NCBI GenBank assembly: GCA_951799425.1
Contig: OX637407.1
Location: 25,169,691-25,233,690 of the forward strand
DNA: 64,000 bases
Source of the DNA: Ilex aquifolium
Taxonomy: Eukaryota; Streptophyta; Magnoliopsida; Aquifoliales; Aquifoliaceae
Direction of reading: 5' to 3'
Position numbers and translations under genes: made by a program. Shown here piece after piece: positions 34,867 through 46,996 of this stretch (the stretch's first letter is position 1; each line of letters starts with the position of its first letter). The notes below the pieces were generated by a model. The model was not told where the DNA came from. It searched no databases and saw only the letters and a program-made list of their open reading frames with translations.

Positions 34867-36297
34867 GATGAGATGGACGTCGGGGTCAGCCTGTTGAACC
34901 ATGCTTAGGCTGAGCCCTTCAACGTGATGGAGAAGGCTCGACATTGTACTGGGTCTTGATATCTGTGGAGCTTCATTTGGTTTTTGTATGTGTTGAGGTG
35001 GTCCATGGGATCTTTTGTCCCATCAAAGGCATCCATTTGGGGCATTCTGAACTTCGGTGGGAGGGAGAAGTGCAATACTTCAACAGTAAAAAGGGACTCT
35101 GTCTGCTGTATTAAGGCGTCCATGGTTGTTGAAGTCTTGCCTCTTACAGCCTCCTTCATATGGTTGAGCTCTTGCTAAATTTTTCTGAAACATTGCTCCC
35201 AATATTGTTCTTTTTTCTCTTGCTGGAACGGGGGAAGTTCGTTTTTATGAATTCCCCTATTTTGACTTTGCACTTCATCGTAGTCTTCGTTCCTGGGGGC
35301 TCGATGGGCATTGCCCATAGTCTGGCTACGTTCATCCCCTTCGGTGATGTTCTTTAGGGGGTTGATGCGATGATGTTCCTCTGTGGAGGATCATCTGGGG
35401 CTGGTTGTGCCTTCTGGGGACGTGGGAAAAGATTCAATAACTCCTCATTCTGTTGGAGGAGACGCTGGTTGACTAGGTGAAGAGTCTCAAGTTCGTTGTT
35501 TGGAGGGGGATCTACCATGGGAGGATCAATTTTAGCAGTGGGAAGGAGGATATCATGAAGACTTTCCTGCTGCCTTCCGCTGGTAACTTCTTGCTGGTTC
35601 TGTAACTGTTGAGGATTCATCTGGCTTCTGTTTATATTGTGTGTAGAGACCATCAATTACTGAAGAGAATAAGTATATTTGTAACAGGAACAATCGTTCC
35701 CACAGACGACGCCAACTGATGGTGTGTATAACGCAATTGAGTAGAATAGGGACTAGAGGATGCTCTAACGAGGTCAATCCGAGTTTCAAGGCTCTTGGAA
35801 GTAAGGATTTTGGGGAATGAAATCAATCACACAGAAGAATTATAGTGGTTCACCAGCTCGGGAGCTCGGTCAATCCACTCTTCAAGAGAGTCTCTTGCTC
35901 CTGGGGGATATATTGATAGTGGGGGAGAGATTACACAGTGTTTTGAATAAACTTGAATTGCTTGCCCCCTAGCGAGGGCTTTGTACAATATTTATAGCCA
36001 ATTCTGAGTTTAGCTAGATCTTAGCCTATTTCTTGTAACGGTCACTTGATTTGGGTAATGGTTGTGCGGAATGATGAGGTAGATGCGAATTCGGTGTCTG
36101 GATACGTGATTGTTGTTATTGAGGGGTGATACTTGGTGGATGACAGCTGCCTTCTGTACCGTCTACCAAGAAATGCGAGTCCCGGGAGCTCGAGGTCTGG
36201 AACTTGGACTCGAGGTCTTCACGTGACTGGGTTCCCAACCTGGGAGATCTGAGCTGAATAACCGAGCTCAACCTTAGGTATTTTTTGGGTACCATCA
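34867..36297 (-). mobile_element. Ty3/gypsy fragment: LTR, leader and partial gag
   Basis: From right to left on the minus strand: a 581-bp LTR (36297-35717, starting TGATGGTACCC and ending ACCATCA), a primer-site region GTTGGCGTCGTCTGTGGGAA, then gag in two broken frames. These are 35656-35354 (acidic, Gln-rich) and 35159-34905, which contains LPPKFRMPQMDAFDGTKDP and a DHLNTYKNQMKLH-like stretch, typical of plant gypsy gag. A stop lies just before MKEAVRGK. Pol and the 3' LTR are gone; the left edge is fused to DUF1262 exon 2. Confidence 0.88.
35717..36297 (-). repeat. Gypsy LTR (block 1)
   Basis: 581 bp with TGATGG/CCATCA inverted ends. The partner in block 2 is 47840-48430 (591 bp). It contains TATTTATAG-like promoter sequence read inverted at about 35990. 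Confidence 0.85.
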
Positions 36298-38645
36298 GTA
36301 ACCATATGAAGGGCTAGGGATATGTAATCGATACAGAATTATCGGGTATGCGCTAATTAGCTTTAATAGATTAGAATTGTAATCGGTTGAGTGTCATGGT
36401 AAAAAGAATTCGACTATTTACGACATAAACCGAACTATACATGATTATAAATAGGTCATGGATGGATTTAACAAATTTTGACATAACACTACCATCGGTC
36501 CTATATGATTATATCATAAATGACGTTTATTTTATTTAGTAACATCAAAGTTACATCATCTATTGCGTATGTGGAAGCATTTAGAAAATCCAGAGAATTG
36601 TCCCTAGTCCATACCTGCAAGCTAAAGAAAATGACTGCTTCAAAGGATATTCATAGGTTCTCCCTGGATGTTCCATCAGGCTGATGATCTGTAGGTGACA
36701 AGTTCTTGTTTTTTTCTAAATTGACTAGTTCATTTCAAACATCTAGGAAGTTTTACTCTAGAGCATATCAGGTACACCATATTTGTGGCAGCACCAGAAT
36801 CAGGATACCACCTTGTAGATAATTCAGGGATTTTGACCACCAGAAAATTTTTGTGCTTTGCACTATATGACTTTTGGGTTTAGCTCGGGCTCGGCTCAGA
36901 TAAGACTCGATTCGAGTTTGATTCATGTTCTAAACGAGTCGAGGTTGAATAATTTTTTAGGGTAGTTTAAAAAAAGAGCTCGACAAGCTTAGTTTGAACT
37001 CACAAAGTTCGACTTGATTATTAGTCCTATTTCGAGATATACCTGTAGCTGGCAAAGGCCTGTTGATGTTATCTAAATTGTGTTCTATTCACATAGAGCT
37101 GATTACAAACATATAGTCAGATTGGTGTCGTGTCATGTTTTTTATATTTGAGTTGTGACAACTTATTTATTAGGCCGGTTTGGCAGGTGAAGTTGAATAA
37201 ACAAACCTATTCTTCGAAACTTCGTGTTGCTTTTATATCAAATTTGCAGGTCGTGTGAAAAATAATTAGTCTAGATATATAGGAACCAGGAAGACATTGC
37301 CTTACTTATTTAATAAAATGAAAGCTGAATTCGACTCAGACTTTTCTAAATGTTCAATCGTTTTATAAAATTCCGATACTTACCCATACGTGCAAGATAA
37401 AGAAAATGACTGCTTCAAAGGATATTCATAGTTTCTTCCTTGATGTTTCATCAGTCCAAGGAATTATAGGTGTCACATGACAACCTTTTTTTTTGTTGAC
37501 TATAAGTTGATGCGTTACTTGAAATTATGGGTGTTAAAATATGATACGACCTATTAACACGATTTAGAGGAAATGAGTCTTTCTTAAACTATCTGTTTAA
37601 TAAACGAGTGAACTTAACATAATAGGATTAATAAACGAATCGGGTATGCATGAAGTCAATAAAAAAAATACACAATACGACTCGTTTATATATCAGTTAT
37701 ACACGGTTCATACATGACACAAATCCGATATAACATAATTCGTTAGACATGAATTAATAAACGAATTAGGTATCAGTGAAATATTTTTTAACGACACAGA
37801 CCCGTTGATATTTTTAAACGAATTAATATTTTTTAAAGAATTAATAAATGAATTAGGTATAAGTGAAATGCAGTATTTTATTAGATGTACAGACCATGTG
37901 AGTCAAGCCGCCATGTGGTGTGTGGTACTCACCTAAAATTTTCTCCTTGTCTCCAATGGTATTTAACATCCAAAAACTGTCAAATAAAATGCGTCCCATC
38001 GCACGGGAGTTAATGACCTTTCAAAACTTGTGGCTAGCCAGCCCCCATTTGGCTGAACTCATGTGCACTTGAATTGGACATTCTAGACGTATATATGACT
38101 CAACACTTGATGATATCTAAAACAGAAAAGAAATACATAATTTTGACTAGTCCAACAAAAAATTCATAAAGAATCATATACTACACTAATTAGTTTTGCA
38201 ATGGTATTTTGCAAACCTGATTCATTTTCTACCTGGTCGAATGGACAAGCCGATTCAATGATTCCGAGAAGCAATGCTTCTATTCAAATACAAAAAAAGA
38301 AAAAAAAAAAACATCAACTAAGCAACTTCGCAACTTTCATTTGTCAAGGTCAAACGATGAAAGATAACACCATTATATAGCACAAAACATATTGTTCACT
38401 ATCGGTTACATAGCCATTGACCTAGGATCACAGGGCTATATGATCAACTTAGTGTTTCTGAAGCCAACACTATGAAGAAAAAAATGCAATTTAGAATTCA
38501 AATGACAGATTGACATAATCTCATCTTAAATAAGTGAACTGAAAATTGAAGTAAAACCAGAACAAGGCCTCTAAAACATTGACATTCCCTAAACTACACA
38601 CACAAAGAGCTTTTGAATATGTATGAAACAAGATAACACATAACT
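36298..38645. other. Ancestral promoter of B, two flank modules, deletion junction
   Basis: Positions 36298-36560 match the region about 280 bp upstream of gene C, so this was the promoter side of B. Flank-module copies lie at about 36600-36800 and 37380-37490. A TIR-like end related to the TAGGGCTG MITEs is at about 36870-37035. Homology to block 2 changes at 37806-37870, the proposed deletion scar. From 37870 on, the sequence matches 58448 onward. No gene was recognised. Confidence 0.55.
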
Positions 38646-40373
38646 TCATTCCCATTTGCTTTTGATCTGATGAGTGTGCTTGAAATCACAAGTCATCACC
38701 GTGCTTCCATCCATTCTTTTCAACACAAACCTCTCAACCAACACATAGCATCCAAATTTTCTCCATCCACCAATACCTCCAAACTCCTCCACTCTCTTCA
38801 CCCTTGCTTGCCCCTCTTCCCCACCAACCCAGCCTGCTCTTTCTTGCTCCCATTTCATTCTCTCAACAATTTTTACACTTAATCCCACACTTACTCCTTC
38901 TCCTACATTGCCAAAACTCCTGAACCATATCGCCCCATCGATCACCTCTCTCTCATTCCACACGGCTTCCTTGCCAGCAACACCCGAGACAACTCCTGTT
39001 TGAACAGAAACATCGACAAACACACTGTTTCCTTCACTGGAATTATTCTCAGATGCGAAAATTTGCTCCCATCTTTGCTCGAGTGTCATCTCATAAAACA
39101 TCGATCTTTTCATTTGATCTCTCAAATTTCCATCTTTGATAAAGATGAAAGGACAATACCATTTCCCCACAACGACGCTTTCAGAGCTTTTATAGGACAT
39201 TGGGAAGTTGAATTTTTGCAGGCGTGCTCGGAGGGCAGCATCGAGGCCTGGAGCTTCGCCTAATTTGTAGTTTTTGGGAGTTTTTCCATAAATTTGCCAC
39301 CCTTTTCTCCTCAAGAAGTGAGGAGGGAAGCCATCAGGTGCTACCGACTTGGCATAAAAATGACCCTTGGCAATGCAACTTTTTTCATAAAGAGCAATAT
39401 CAAATTGCTGATATCTGTCATCTGGATCCAATGGTCTTGATTTTACATCTCGGATGCAACGGCAAAAACAGCAAGTGGCCATGTCTTCCTCCCTTGAAGA
39501 AGTGTATGCTTCCCTGAAAAGGCAGTTGAAGAAAGGGTATTTAAGCAAAGCTTGTCCATATCCATCCAGGGAAGTAAAACAGTTACCTGATTATTTCCCT
39601 TAAAAACTGTTTTGAAGGGAAAAATTTAATATCAGGATTCTATATAGCATTGCAGACATCAAATAGGAAAAAGAAAAGCTTAATATACACAATAAATAGC
39701 TGCTCAGTCCCTTATAATTTGTTTTGCTGCAGAATTGGCCCTGAATTTTGGTCTGCAACTGTGGAATTGTTCTATAATCCTGCTAAGCTCTGAATGGACC
39801 TTACTGGGGTCCATATTGCCTAGATGCACTATTTTTATTTCCTAAATTCATGATGTCTATACTCCTGCTAAGGTCTGGACCTTAATCTGTTCTATCATGC
39901 TGAATCCTTTATGTTACGCGAAATTATGAATACAAAACTTATAACAATTGAATGATAACGATGAAAATATGGTTCGATCTTAGAGTCCAAAGCTTAAACA
40001 GCAGCAGCAGAAGAAGAAGAAGAAGGAATTGAGTTCATTTAGTAGAGCTTGCATACCCTTTATGATTCCCATGAGGCTTTACAACATAATAACGATTGGA
40101 AGACAATGGCAGATTAAGAACTGGAATGAAAGCAACATCGTCATGAGACACACGTCTGTTCTTGCCCGAACCTGTTGAATATCGCACGGTTAGATCCTTG
40201 TTCTGAGGGAACGGCAGGTCTGCGAGGTAACGGGCCTTGCACAATCCAAAACAAGTATAAGTCTCCGACTCTTCATCTTGTAGTACTAAATAACCCGAAT
40301 TTGGACCTTTAGGGGGTAATGAAAGAGATTCTGGAAAGCTTATGTAGTGAGAGAGAGGCCTTGTCACATACAT
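38646..40373 (-). CDS. DUF1262 family protein C (394 aa, two exons)
   Basis: Exon 1 is 40373-40057 and exon 2 is 39513-38646 (donor G|GTATGC, acceptor CTTTTCAG), open throughout. The first exon is 5 codons longer than in A, with a KDLTVRYSTGSGKNRR-like insert after LPFPQNK. The second exon has the REEDMATCCFCRCIRDVK cysteine cluster, VAPDGFPPHFLRRKGW, KWYCPFIFIKDG, MTLEQRWEQIF and the conserved tail. A TATATATA box lies about 55 bp before the ATG (about 40424-40434). The frame also stays open into the 3' end of the intron (MLKYPFFN..), so the in-frame ATG there should not be taken as the start. Function unknown. Confidence 0.9.
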
Positions 40374-41220
40374 ATTGATCAAAAACTGTTTATTTCCCTT
40401 CTTGCTATTCTTATTAGAGACGTGTATATATATAAGCAAAGAAACTGAATTAAAATAGCTTAAGCTTAGACAACTTGAATAAGGTTTCTGACTTGTCAAC
40501 GTGTTGATCATAATAAGCAATGGATAATTTAAATTTAGTTCCGAACTAACTTGTCAATTTGGTAATCATTGACTGCATATATATTATATGAAAATATGAA
40601 GGCTTCCTTTTTTTTTTTCTATTCATTATCCCCTTGGTAGCAATACATGTAGCATCACCCAAACGGGCTGACGATATGTAATCGACACGGAATTATCAGA
40701 TATGCAAACATCTTTTATGGGTTAGAATCGAAATCGGGTTGTCCCTCCAGACTCATTGAGTGATATGGTAAAAGAATTTGACTATTCATGACATAAATCG
40801 AACTACATATCTATATAAATGGGTCATGGATGGGTTTAATAAAAATTGACATAATACAACCATCAATTATATCGGAAATGTCCTTTATTATATTTAGTAA
40901 CATCATCTATGACTTTTGCGTATGTGAAAATTCAGAGAATTTCCATGGTCCCTATCTGCAAGCTAAAGAGAATGACTAAGGATATTCATAGGTTCTTCCT
41001 GGATGTTTCATTAGGCTGAGGAGCTGTAGGTGACTGGTTCTTGTTTTTTTTTCTAAATTGATTAGTTCATTTCAAACATCTAGGAAGTTTACTCATGATC
41101 TAGATTCTAGAGCATATCAGGTACACCATATTTGTCTAAGGCAGCCAAACAAAATGACTATTTTCTGTTAATATTCAGAGGTCATCTTTGTTTGTTCATA
41201 TTTTCTTATGCTCCGTTTGG
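40374..41220. other. DUF1262 C upstream region
   Basis: Promoter sequence plus flank modules at about 40930-41100 and 41160-41190. The stretch at about 40623-40910 is absent from the matching region of gene F. Confidence 0.6.
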
Positions 41221-42247
41221 CGGGGCGGAGCCAGAAAAATATATTAGGGTGGCCACATTAATAAATTTTAATTTTTTTTTATTAATGTTATAGAAACTTA
41301 ATTCAATGTAACTGTTATTTTAGTTGGAAATTTCAAACGTTAGATGGAGTCTACTTTCAATCAAAGGGGTACATTGAATTATGTCATCAAATTAGATCTA
41401 AATAGCATTTTTTTTTTCAATTGACCACAGAAGTTCATAAATTCATATTTACTATAATTATACGTAGAAATTCATTAAACATAAAATGTTAAAAAACGAT
41501 TTGCATGGAATGAACAAACAAAAAATAAAAGTAAATTAATTAAAACTTCGTATGACACTAATTATTATCATTTTAAAATTGAATCTGATTATTGTTTATC
41601 ATTCAAAAGAATTATAAATCAATGATATCAATAAATACTTTTTTTCCTATATAAAAATGGCAATAACAGTCTTTCATTTATTACCCTATAATTTATTACA
41701 TACTGGTGCTCATTTCTATACAATAACAAAATAATCCTATAATTTAGAAAAATGACCGCGATATGTCTAAAAATTATTCGGACATGTTCGAAACGTGTCT
41801 AAAAATTTAAGAATAATAGTAATTACATCTAATTCGAAATTTAATTTTATATCTTGACCAAAAAAAAAATTCAAAATTTAATTGGTAGGAAACCAATGGT
41901 TTGTGACCATTTGATGCATAGTAAACGCTATTAAATGTGGGGACTCACTATTAGATTTAATATCACAATGTATTAGTTCCAATAACATTATTTAAAAATT
42001 AATTATTATTTAAGTAGAGGTCTATCTTAATCGATATCACAATAACACAATAATAAGGTGAATACAATTAAATATGTCTAAATTTTATTTTTAAAAATAT
42101 ATATCTAATGTAAAAAAAAAAATTGAGGGTGGACACAATTAAATATATCTAAATTTTATTTTAAAAAATACATATCTAATGTCAAAAAAAAAAAAAAATT
42201 TGAGGGGGGCACGTGCCCACCTTGGTCCAAGGGTGGCTCCGCCCCTG
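41221..42247. mobile_element. Non-autonomous hAT element, 1027 bp
   Basis: The left end reads CGGGGCGGAGCCA and the right end, inverted, CAGGGGCGGAGCCA. Flanks CCGTTTGG (41213-41220) and CCGTTTGA (42248-42255) form an 8-bp duplication with one change. The interior is AT-rich and non-coding, with a direct repeat of AATTAAATATGTCTAAATTTTATTTT at about 42065/42140. The termini resemble those of the transposase-bearing hAT at 16234. Its first 430 bp or so recur at 61787-62221. Confidence 0.85.
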
Positions 42248-42255
42248 CCGTTTGA

Positions 42256-43182
42256 TATGATGAAAAAATGGAAGGATGAAAAGTTGGAATGATGAAAAAT
42301 TTGAGGGATAAATAAAACATCATGTTTGGTAAAAAAAGAAAATAGGACAGATGAAAAAATAGATGAATTAACTTTCCTTCTAACTCATCAAAATCAATCC
42401 TTTCAAAATCGGAAAGAAAGTTGATGGAAAGTTAATTATTTGTGTTGAGATGTATCTTATTTGTCTATATATTTTTTGATATATATACATATATTATATA
42501 TACATTAATTTCATATAAAAATATAATGATAAAATATGTATTTAAATATATATTTTAAAAAATTTTAAAAATAAATTTCAAAATAAAAAATAAAAAATAA
42601 AAAATAAAAATAAAAATAAAAATTAAAAAAATATTTTTTTCATCTTAGCTAGGTGTGAAAATTTTCGACTCAACACGATTACACGACTCGAACTCGACAC
42701 GAATTTTATGACACGAACTAGATTATAACTCGACACGAACTTGATTATAACTCGAGACGAACTTGAAAATGACCTGACGCGTGAATAAGAAATATAAAAA
42801 GTTCATATTCAGTTCAACCCGTCAAACTCAAAATTGACACCATCAACCTGTTTATTTAAAAATGAGTAATGCTATGCTAACCAAAGTTAAGGACCAAATA
42901 AAAAGCCCAAATGACATGACAGTTGCTTCGAGTATCCAATGCAATACACCATTGTGAAAAAGAACAAACAGAAACAAACTGTATAAAACTATAAAGCATT
43001 GGCATTCTCTATTCAGTGCTCACAATTTTGTTCAACAACATTACTACATAACTTCTCAATATAGTGAAATAATTGATTCATATAAATCAAATTTTAGAAA
43101 AACATAATCAAGGTTTAATTCTTCAGCAAACACAAAAAACTCCGGAGGACATATCTATAAAACAGGATAACAAATAATGATC
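42256..43182. other. AT-rich spacer between blocks
   Basis: Holds an (AAAAT)n-like tract at about 42580-42640 and a stretch repeating ACTCGACACGAACT words (about 42670-42770). Block 2 homology begins at about 43021. No gene. Confidence 0.6.
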
Positions 43183-44845
43183 TCATTCCCATTTGCTTTT
43201 GATTTGATGAGTGTGCTTGAAATCATAAGTCATCACCAAGCTTCCATCCATTCTTTTCAATACAAACCTCTCAACCAACACATAGCATCCAAATTTCCTC
43301 CACTCACCAACCCCTCCAAACACCTCTACTCTCGTCACCCTTGCTTGCCTGTTTTCCCCATCTAGCCAGCCTGCTCTTTGTTGCTCCCATTTCATTCTTT
43401 GAACAATTTCTACCCTCAATCCCACACTTCCTATTCCCACATTGCCAAAGCTGCTAAACCATATCGCCCCATCAAGCACCTCTCTCTCATTCCACACGCC
43501 TTCTTTGTCAGCAACCACCATGACAACTTCTGTTTGAACAATAACATCAACAAGCACAGAGTTTCCTACGCTGAAGTTATTCTCACATGAGAAAATTTGC
43601 TCCCATCTTTGCTCGAGTGTCATCTCATAATACATCGATCTTTTTATCTGATCTTTCAAAATTCCATCCTTGATAAAGATGAAAGGACAATACCACTTCC
43701 CTACGACGATGCCTTCAGAGCTCTTATAGGACAATGGGAAGTTAAATTCTGGAAGGCGTGTACGGAGGATAGCATTGAGGCCCTGAGCTTCACCTAATTT
43801 GTAGTTTTTGGGAGTTCTACCATAAATTTTCCACTCTTTTCTCCTCAAGATGAGTGGAGGGAAACCATTAGGTGCTACCGACTTGGCATTAAAGTGACCC
43901 TTGGCACTGCTAAATGTTTCATAAGGAGCAATCTTATATTGCTGATATATGTCATTTGGATCCAGTGGCCTTGCCTTTACATCTCGGATGCAGTGGCGAA
44001 AACAGCAAGTGGCCATGTCTTGCTCCTGTGAACAAGTGTATGCTTTCCTGAAAAGGCAATTGAAATGGTGTTTACAGCAAAACTTGTCTTTGCCTAATTG
44101 CCTATCCAGGAAATTAAATCAGTTACATGATTACTGCCCTTAAAAACAGTTTTGAATCGGAAAATTTAATGATCTCATGCTTCTATTTTGCTGCCGAATT
44201 GACCCTGAATTTGTTAGAATTTGGATTCATATGCAAGTTGGATGCAAACCGACCCCAAAAGCTTAAGCCTAAGCTCAGAGGAACTTGTCCCAACTTTATA
44301 TATAAACCCATTGCTTCAACACATGTGAGAGGCGGGTTTATCATACATGAATTTTGGTCTGCAGTGTTGAATTTCTCTATACAACTATGCATGAATGGGC
44401 CTTAGTCAGGTTTATCATGTTGAAACCTTATGTTTATGCTATACTGAAAGTTACAGAACATATAACACATGAAAACCACAAAGAAGAAGCCCCAGAGTTA
44501 GAAAGAAGAAGAAAATCGAGTTTGTTTGGTGTAGAATTCATACCCTTTATGTTTACCGTGAGGCTTTATTGCGTAATAATGATTGGAAGACAATGGCTGA
44601 TTAAGGACTGGAATGAAGGCAACAGCAACAGCAACATTATCTTTATCATTATGAGATACATATTGGGTCTTGTTCTGAGGGAATGGTAGGTCTTCGAGGT
44701 ACCGGTTCTTGCACAATCCAAAACAAGAGCAAGTCTGGGATTCTTCATCTTGGATTACCAAATAACCTGAATTGGGTCCTTCAGGGAGTGATGAAAGAGC
44801 TTCTGGAAATCTTATGTAGTGAGAGAGAGGCCTAGTCACATACAT
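43183..44845 (-). CDS. DUF1262 family protein D (388 aa, two exons)
   Basis: Exon 1 is 44845-44544 and exon 2 is 44047-43183, with the same splice sites as A, its duplicate. It has one extra codon relative to A (EVVMVVADKEG). About 26 base differences from A in the 834-bp shared stretch change about 21 residues and leave only about five silent. Two of the cysteine-cluster residues differ (CCFRHCIRDVK against CFFCRCIRDVK in A). A TATATAAAA-type box lies about 55 bp upstream (about 44897-44905). Open and apparently functional, but the changed Cys cluster and high proportion of replacement changes suggest relaxed or altered constraint. Confidence 0.9.
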
Positions 44846-46439
44846 GTTGATCAAACTTTCTTTCCCTCCACTGTTTATTTCCTTTCTTCCAGTTTGTATA
44901 TAAAAGCAAAGAAATTGAACAAAGGTTTCGAGTTTATTGACTTGACTTTTCAAAGTCTTGAGCGGTAAATCCCTGCAAAAGATTGCAACGACAAGGTTAT
45001 CAAAAACAGTAAAAAATTTAAACTTAGTTCATAATCTACTTGTGAATTGTGATGATCCTTGAGTGCATGTATATTCTACGACTGGCTGCGGGTCGTAGTC
45101 TGACGAATTGATTTATGTAAGCCGTGATGTATTGAATTCACTTAATCCACACATAATTCATTTTATAGTCATATATATTCATAATTCGTGTCATTTATCA
45201 TGTTGTGTATATTTAATTTGTATCAACTCATTGATTAAACAAGTTTAACAAACCCAGTCAACCCGAGTAAATCGAATCCACCAAAACTGAATTCATACCC
45301 TATAACTTCATGTTGTTTTAAGAATCATTAACCCTAGATATATCTGATAAAGAAAATGACCGTTGACTAAATTGTTTTGTTCATTTGAAACATCAAGGAT
45401 ATTAGCTACACCATATGTCAGCTACCACAATTCTATAGAAAGTGACTGTTTTCTTCTAATATCCAGTGGTCTTTCCTGGATGTTTCATCAAGACTATGGG
45501 ATTGGGATTGACATATGCTAACTTCTGCTTGTGATGGTTTCTAGTGACCAACATGTCCACCAATGATACCGAAAAATTAAATCATACATGTTTTTTTTTT
45601 CTTCCATAAAAATTTAACACGTGTAAAGAATATCAACAATCACAGATAAATCAACAACCATTAGGTGCTATTCATGACCAAATTGAGTTGTTCATTTGAA
45701 CATGTTACCATGGTATTTGAGATAGGGCTGATAATCGAGTCGAGCCTATTGAGATCGTTTTTTCAAACGAGCCTTAGAAAATGAGTTGAGTCCGAACTGA
45801 ACCCAAAACGAGCCGTGCTCGAGTTGCTCGACTATTTCACATAAAAACGAGCAAAGCTTTGTGAGTTCGAGTTGAACATTTTGCAGAGTCTTAGCTCAGC
45901 TTGAATCGAGTCATATCCGAGCTGAGTCCAAACCGAGCCTGAGTAGTTCAGCTCAATTATCAGCCCTATCTTGAGGGGACAACCAAATAGGTCAGTAGGG
46001 GTGGCCATAAGCTGAGCGGGCTAAATAACAGTGGTCATGGTCCGAGTGGCCAGTCCAAAAAATTAAGGGTTCCAATTTGCGCAAGAATACATTGTACATA
46101 AATATTAAATTATTTAATTATGTATTTTTATTTTATATATGAAAACAATGGAAAATAGATTTAGGGCCCTTGTCAATGGATTCCTTTTTAGAGCAGCTCC
46201 CTCTAAAATCAGTGCCGCGTTTTTCTTCCCAGTAAGCACTCACTTGGAAATTTTTTTGTTATTAATCTGTGTGGATACCCTCTACAACTCTCACAATTTT
46301 AACAAATAACAGAACTAAATGTATCGGTATAGCGAATATGTAATCTAATAAAATTTTGAAAAATTAAGAAAGGGTAAACTCATCACTAAATACAAAAACT
46401 CCTGATGATATATCTATAAAACAAAGATAACACATAATC
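44846..46439. other. DUF1262 D upstream region
   Basis: Counterpart of 32642-34311: flank module core at about 45458, MITE at 45723-45968, then pseudogene E. No further gene. Confidence 0.6.
45723..45968. mobile_element. hAT-type MITE, 246 bp (duplicate of 33585 copy)
   Basis: TAGGGCTGATAATCGAG..ATTATCAGCCCTA ends. The flanks are ATTTGAGA and TCTTGAGG, a decayed 8-bp duplication. Being in both blocks, it predates the duplication. Confidence 0.85.
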
Positions 46440-46996
46440 TCATTCCCATTTGCTTTTGATACTATGAGTGTGCTTGAAATCATAAGTCATCACCAAGCTT
46501 CCATCCATTCTTTTCAATACAAACCTCTCAACCAGCACATAGCATCCAAATTTCCTCCAATCACCAACCCCTCCAAACTCCTCTACTCTCTTCACCCTTG
46601 CTTGCCTGTCTTCCGCACCTAGCCAACCTGCTCTTTCTTGCTCCCACTTCATTCTTTGAACAATTTCTACCCTCAATCCCACACTTACTCCTCCTCCTCC
46701 TCCTCCTTCCACATTGCCAAAACTCCTAAACCATATCGCCCCATCGACCACCTCTCTCTCATTCCACACGGTTTCGTTGCCAACAACCGAGGCAATTTCT
46801 GTTTGAACAACAACATCAACAAACACCATCTTTCCTTCACTGGAATTATTCTCACATGTGAAAATCTGCTCCCATCTTTGCTTGAGTGTCATCTCATAAT
46901 CGATCTTTTCATCTAATCTCTCAATGGTCCGTCTTTGATAAAGATAAATGGACAATACCATTTCCCCACAACGACGCCTTTAGAGCTCTTATAGGA
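46440..46996 (-). pseudogene. DUF1262 pseudogene E (duplicate of B)
   Basis: The 3' part of exon 2 only, ending DFKHTHSIKSKWE. It shares with B the internal stop and frame shift near KDGPLRD/MKRSI and the abrupt junction to gypsy sequence at about 46996. All three lesions therefore predate the block duplication. Confidence 0.92.

Larger units (their letters stand above)
30869..41650. repeat. Segmental duplication, block 1 (DUF1262 A-B-C)
   Basis: Homologous to 43021-62221. Matching pairs are A/D, B/E and C/F, the gypsy fragments, the TAGGGCTG MITEs, the hAT-like element at 41221 and the spacers. A-to-D offset is about 12.16 kb and B-to-E about 12.13 kb. C-to-F is 20.8 kb because block 2 contains copia 3 and about 1.3 kb of extra flank between 49936 and 58448. 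In block 1 the same point is only about 64 bp (37806-37870). Exon-2 divergence is about 3% in both intact pairs. Confidence 0.9.

Noticed and set aside
39514..39548. In-frame ATG (MLKYPFFN..) upstream of DUF1262 exon 2 in C, and the same in F
   Set aside because: It lies in the intron before a clear CTTTTCAG acceptor; exon 1 supplies the family's MYVTRPLS start and joins in frame.
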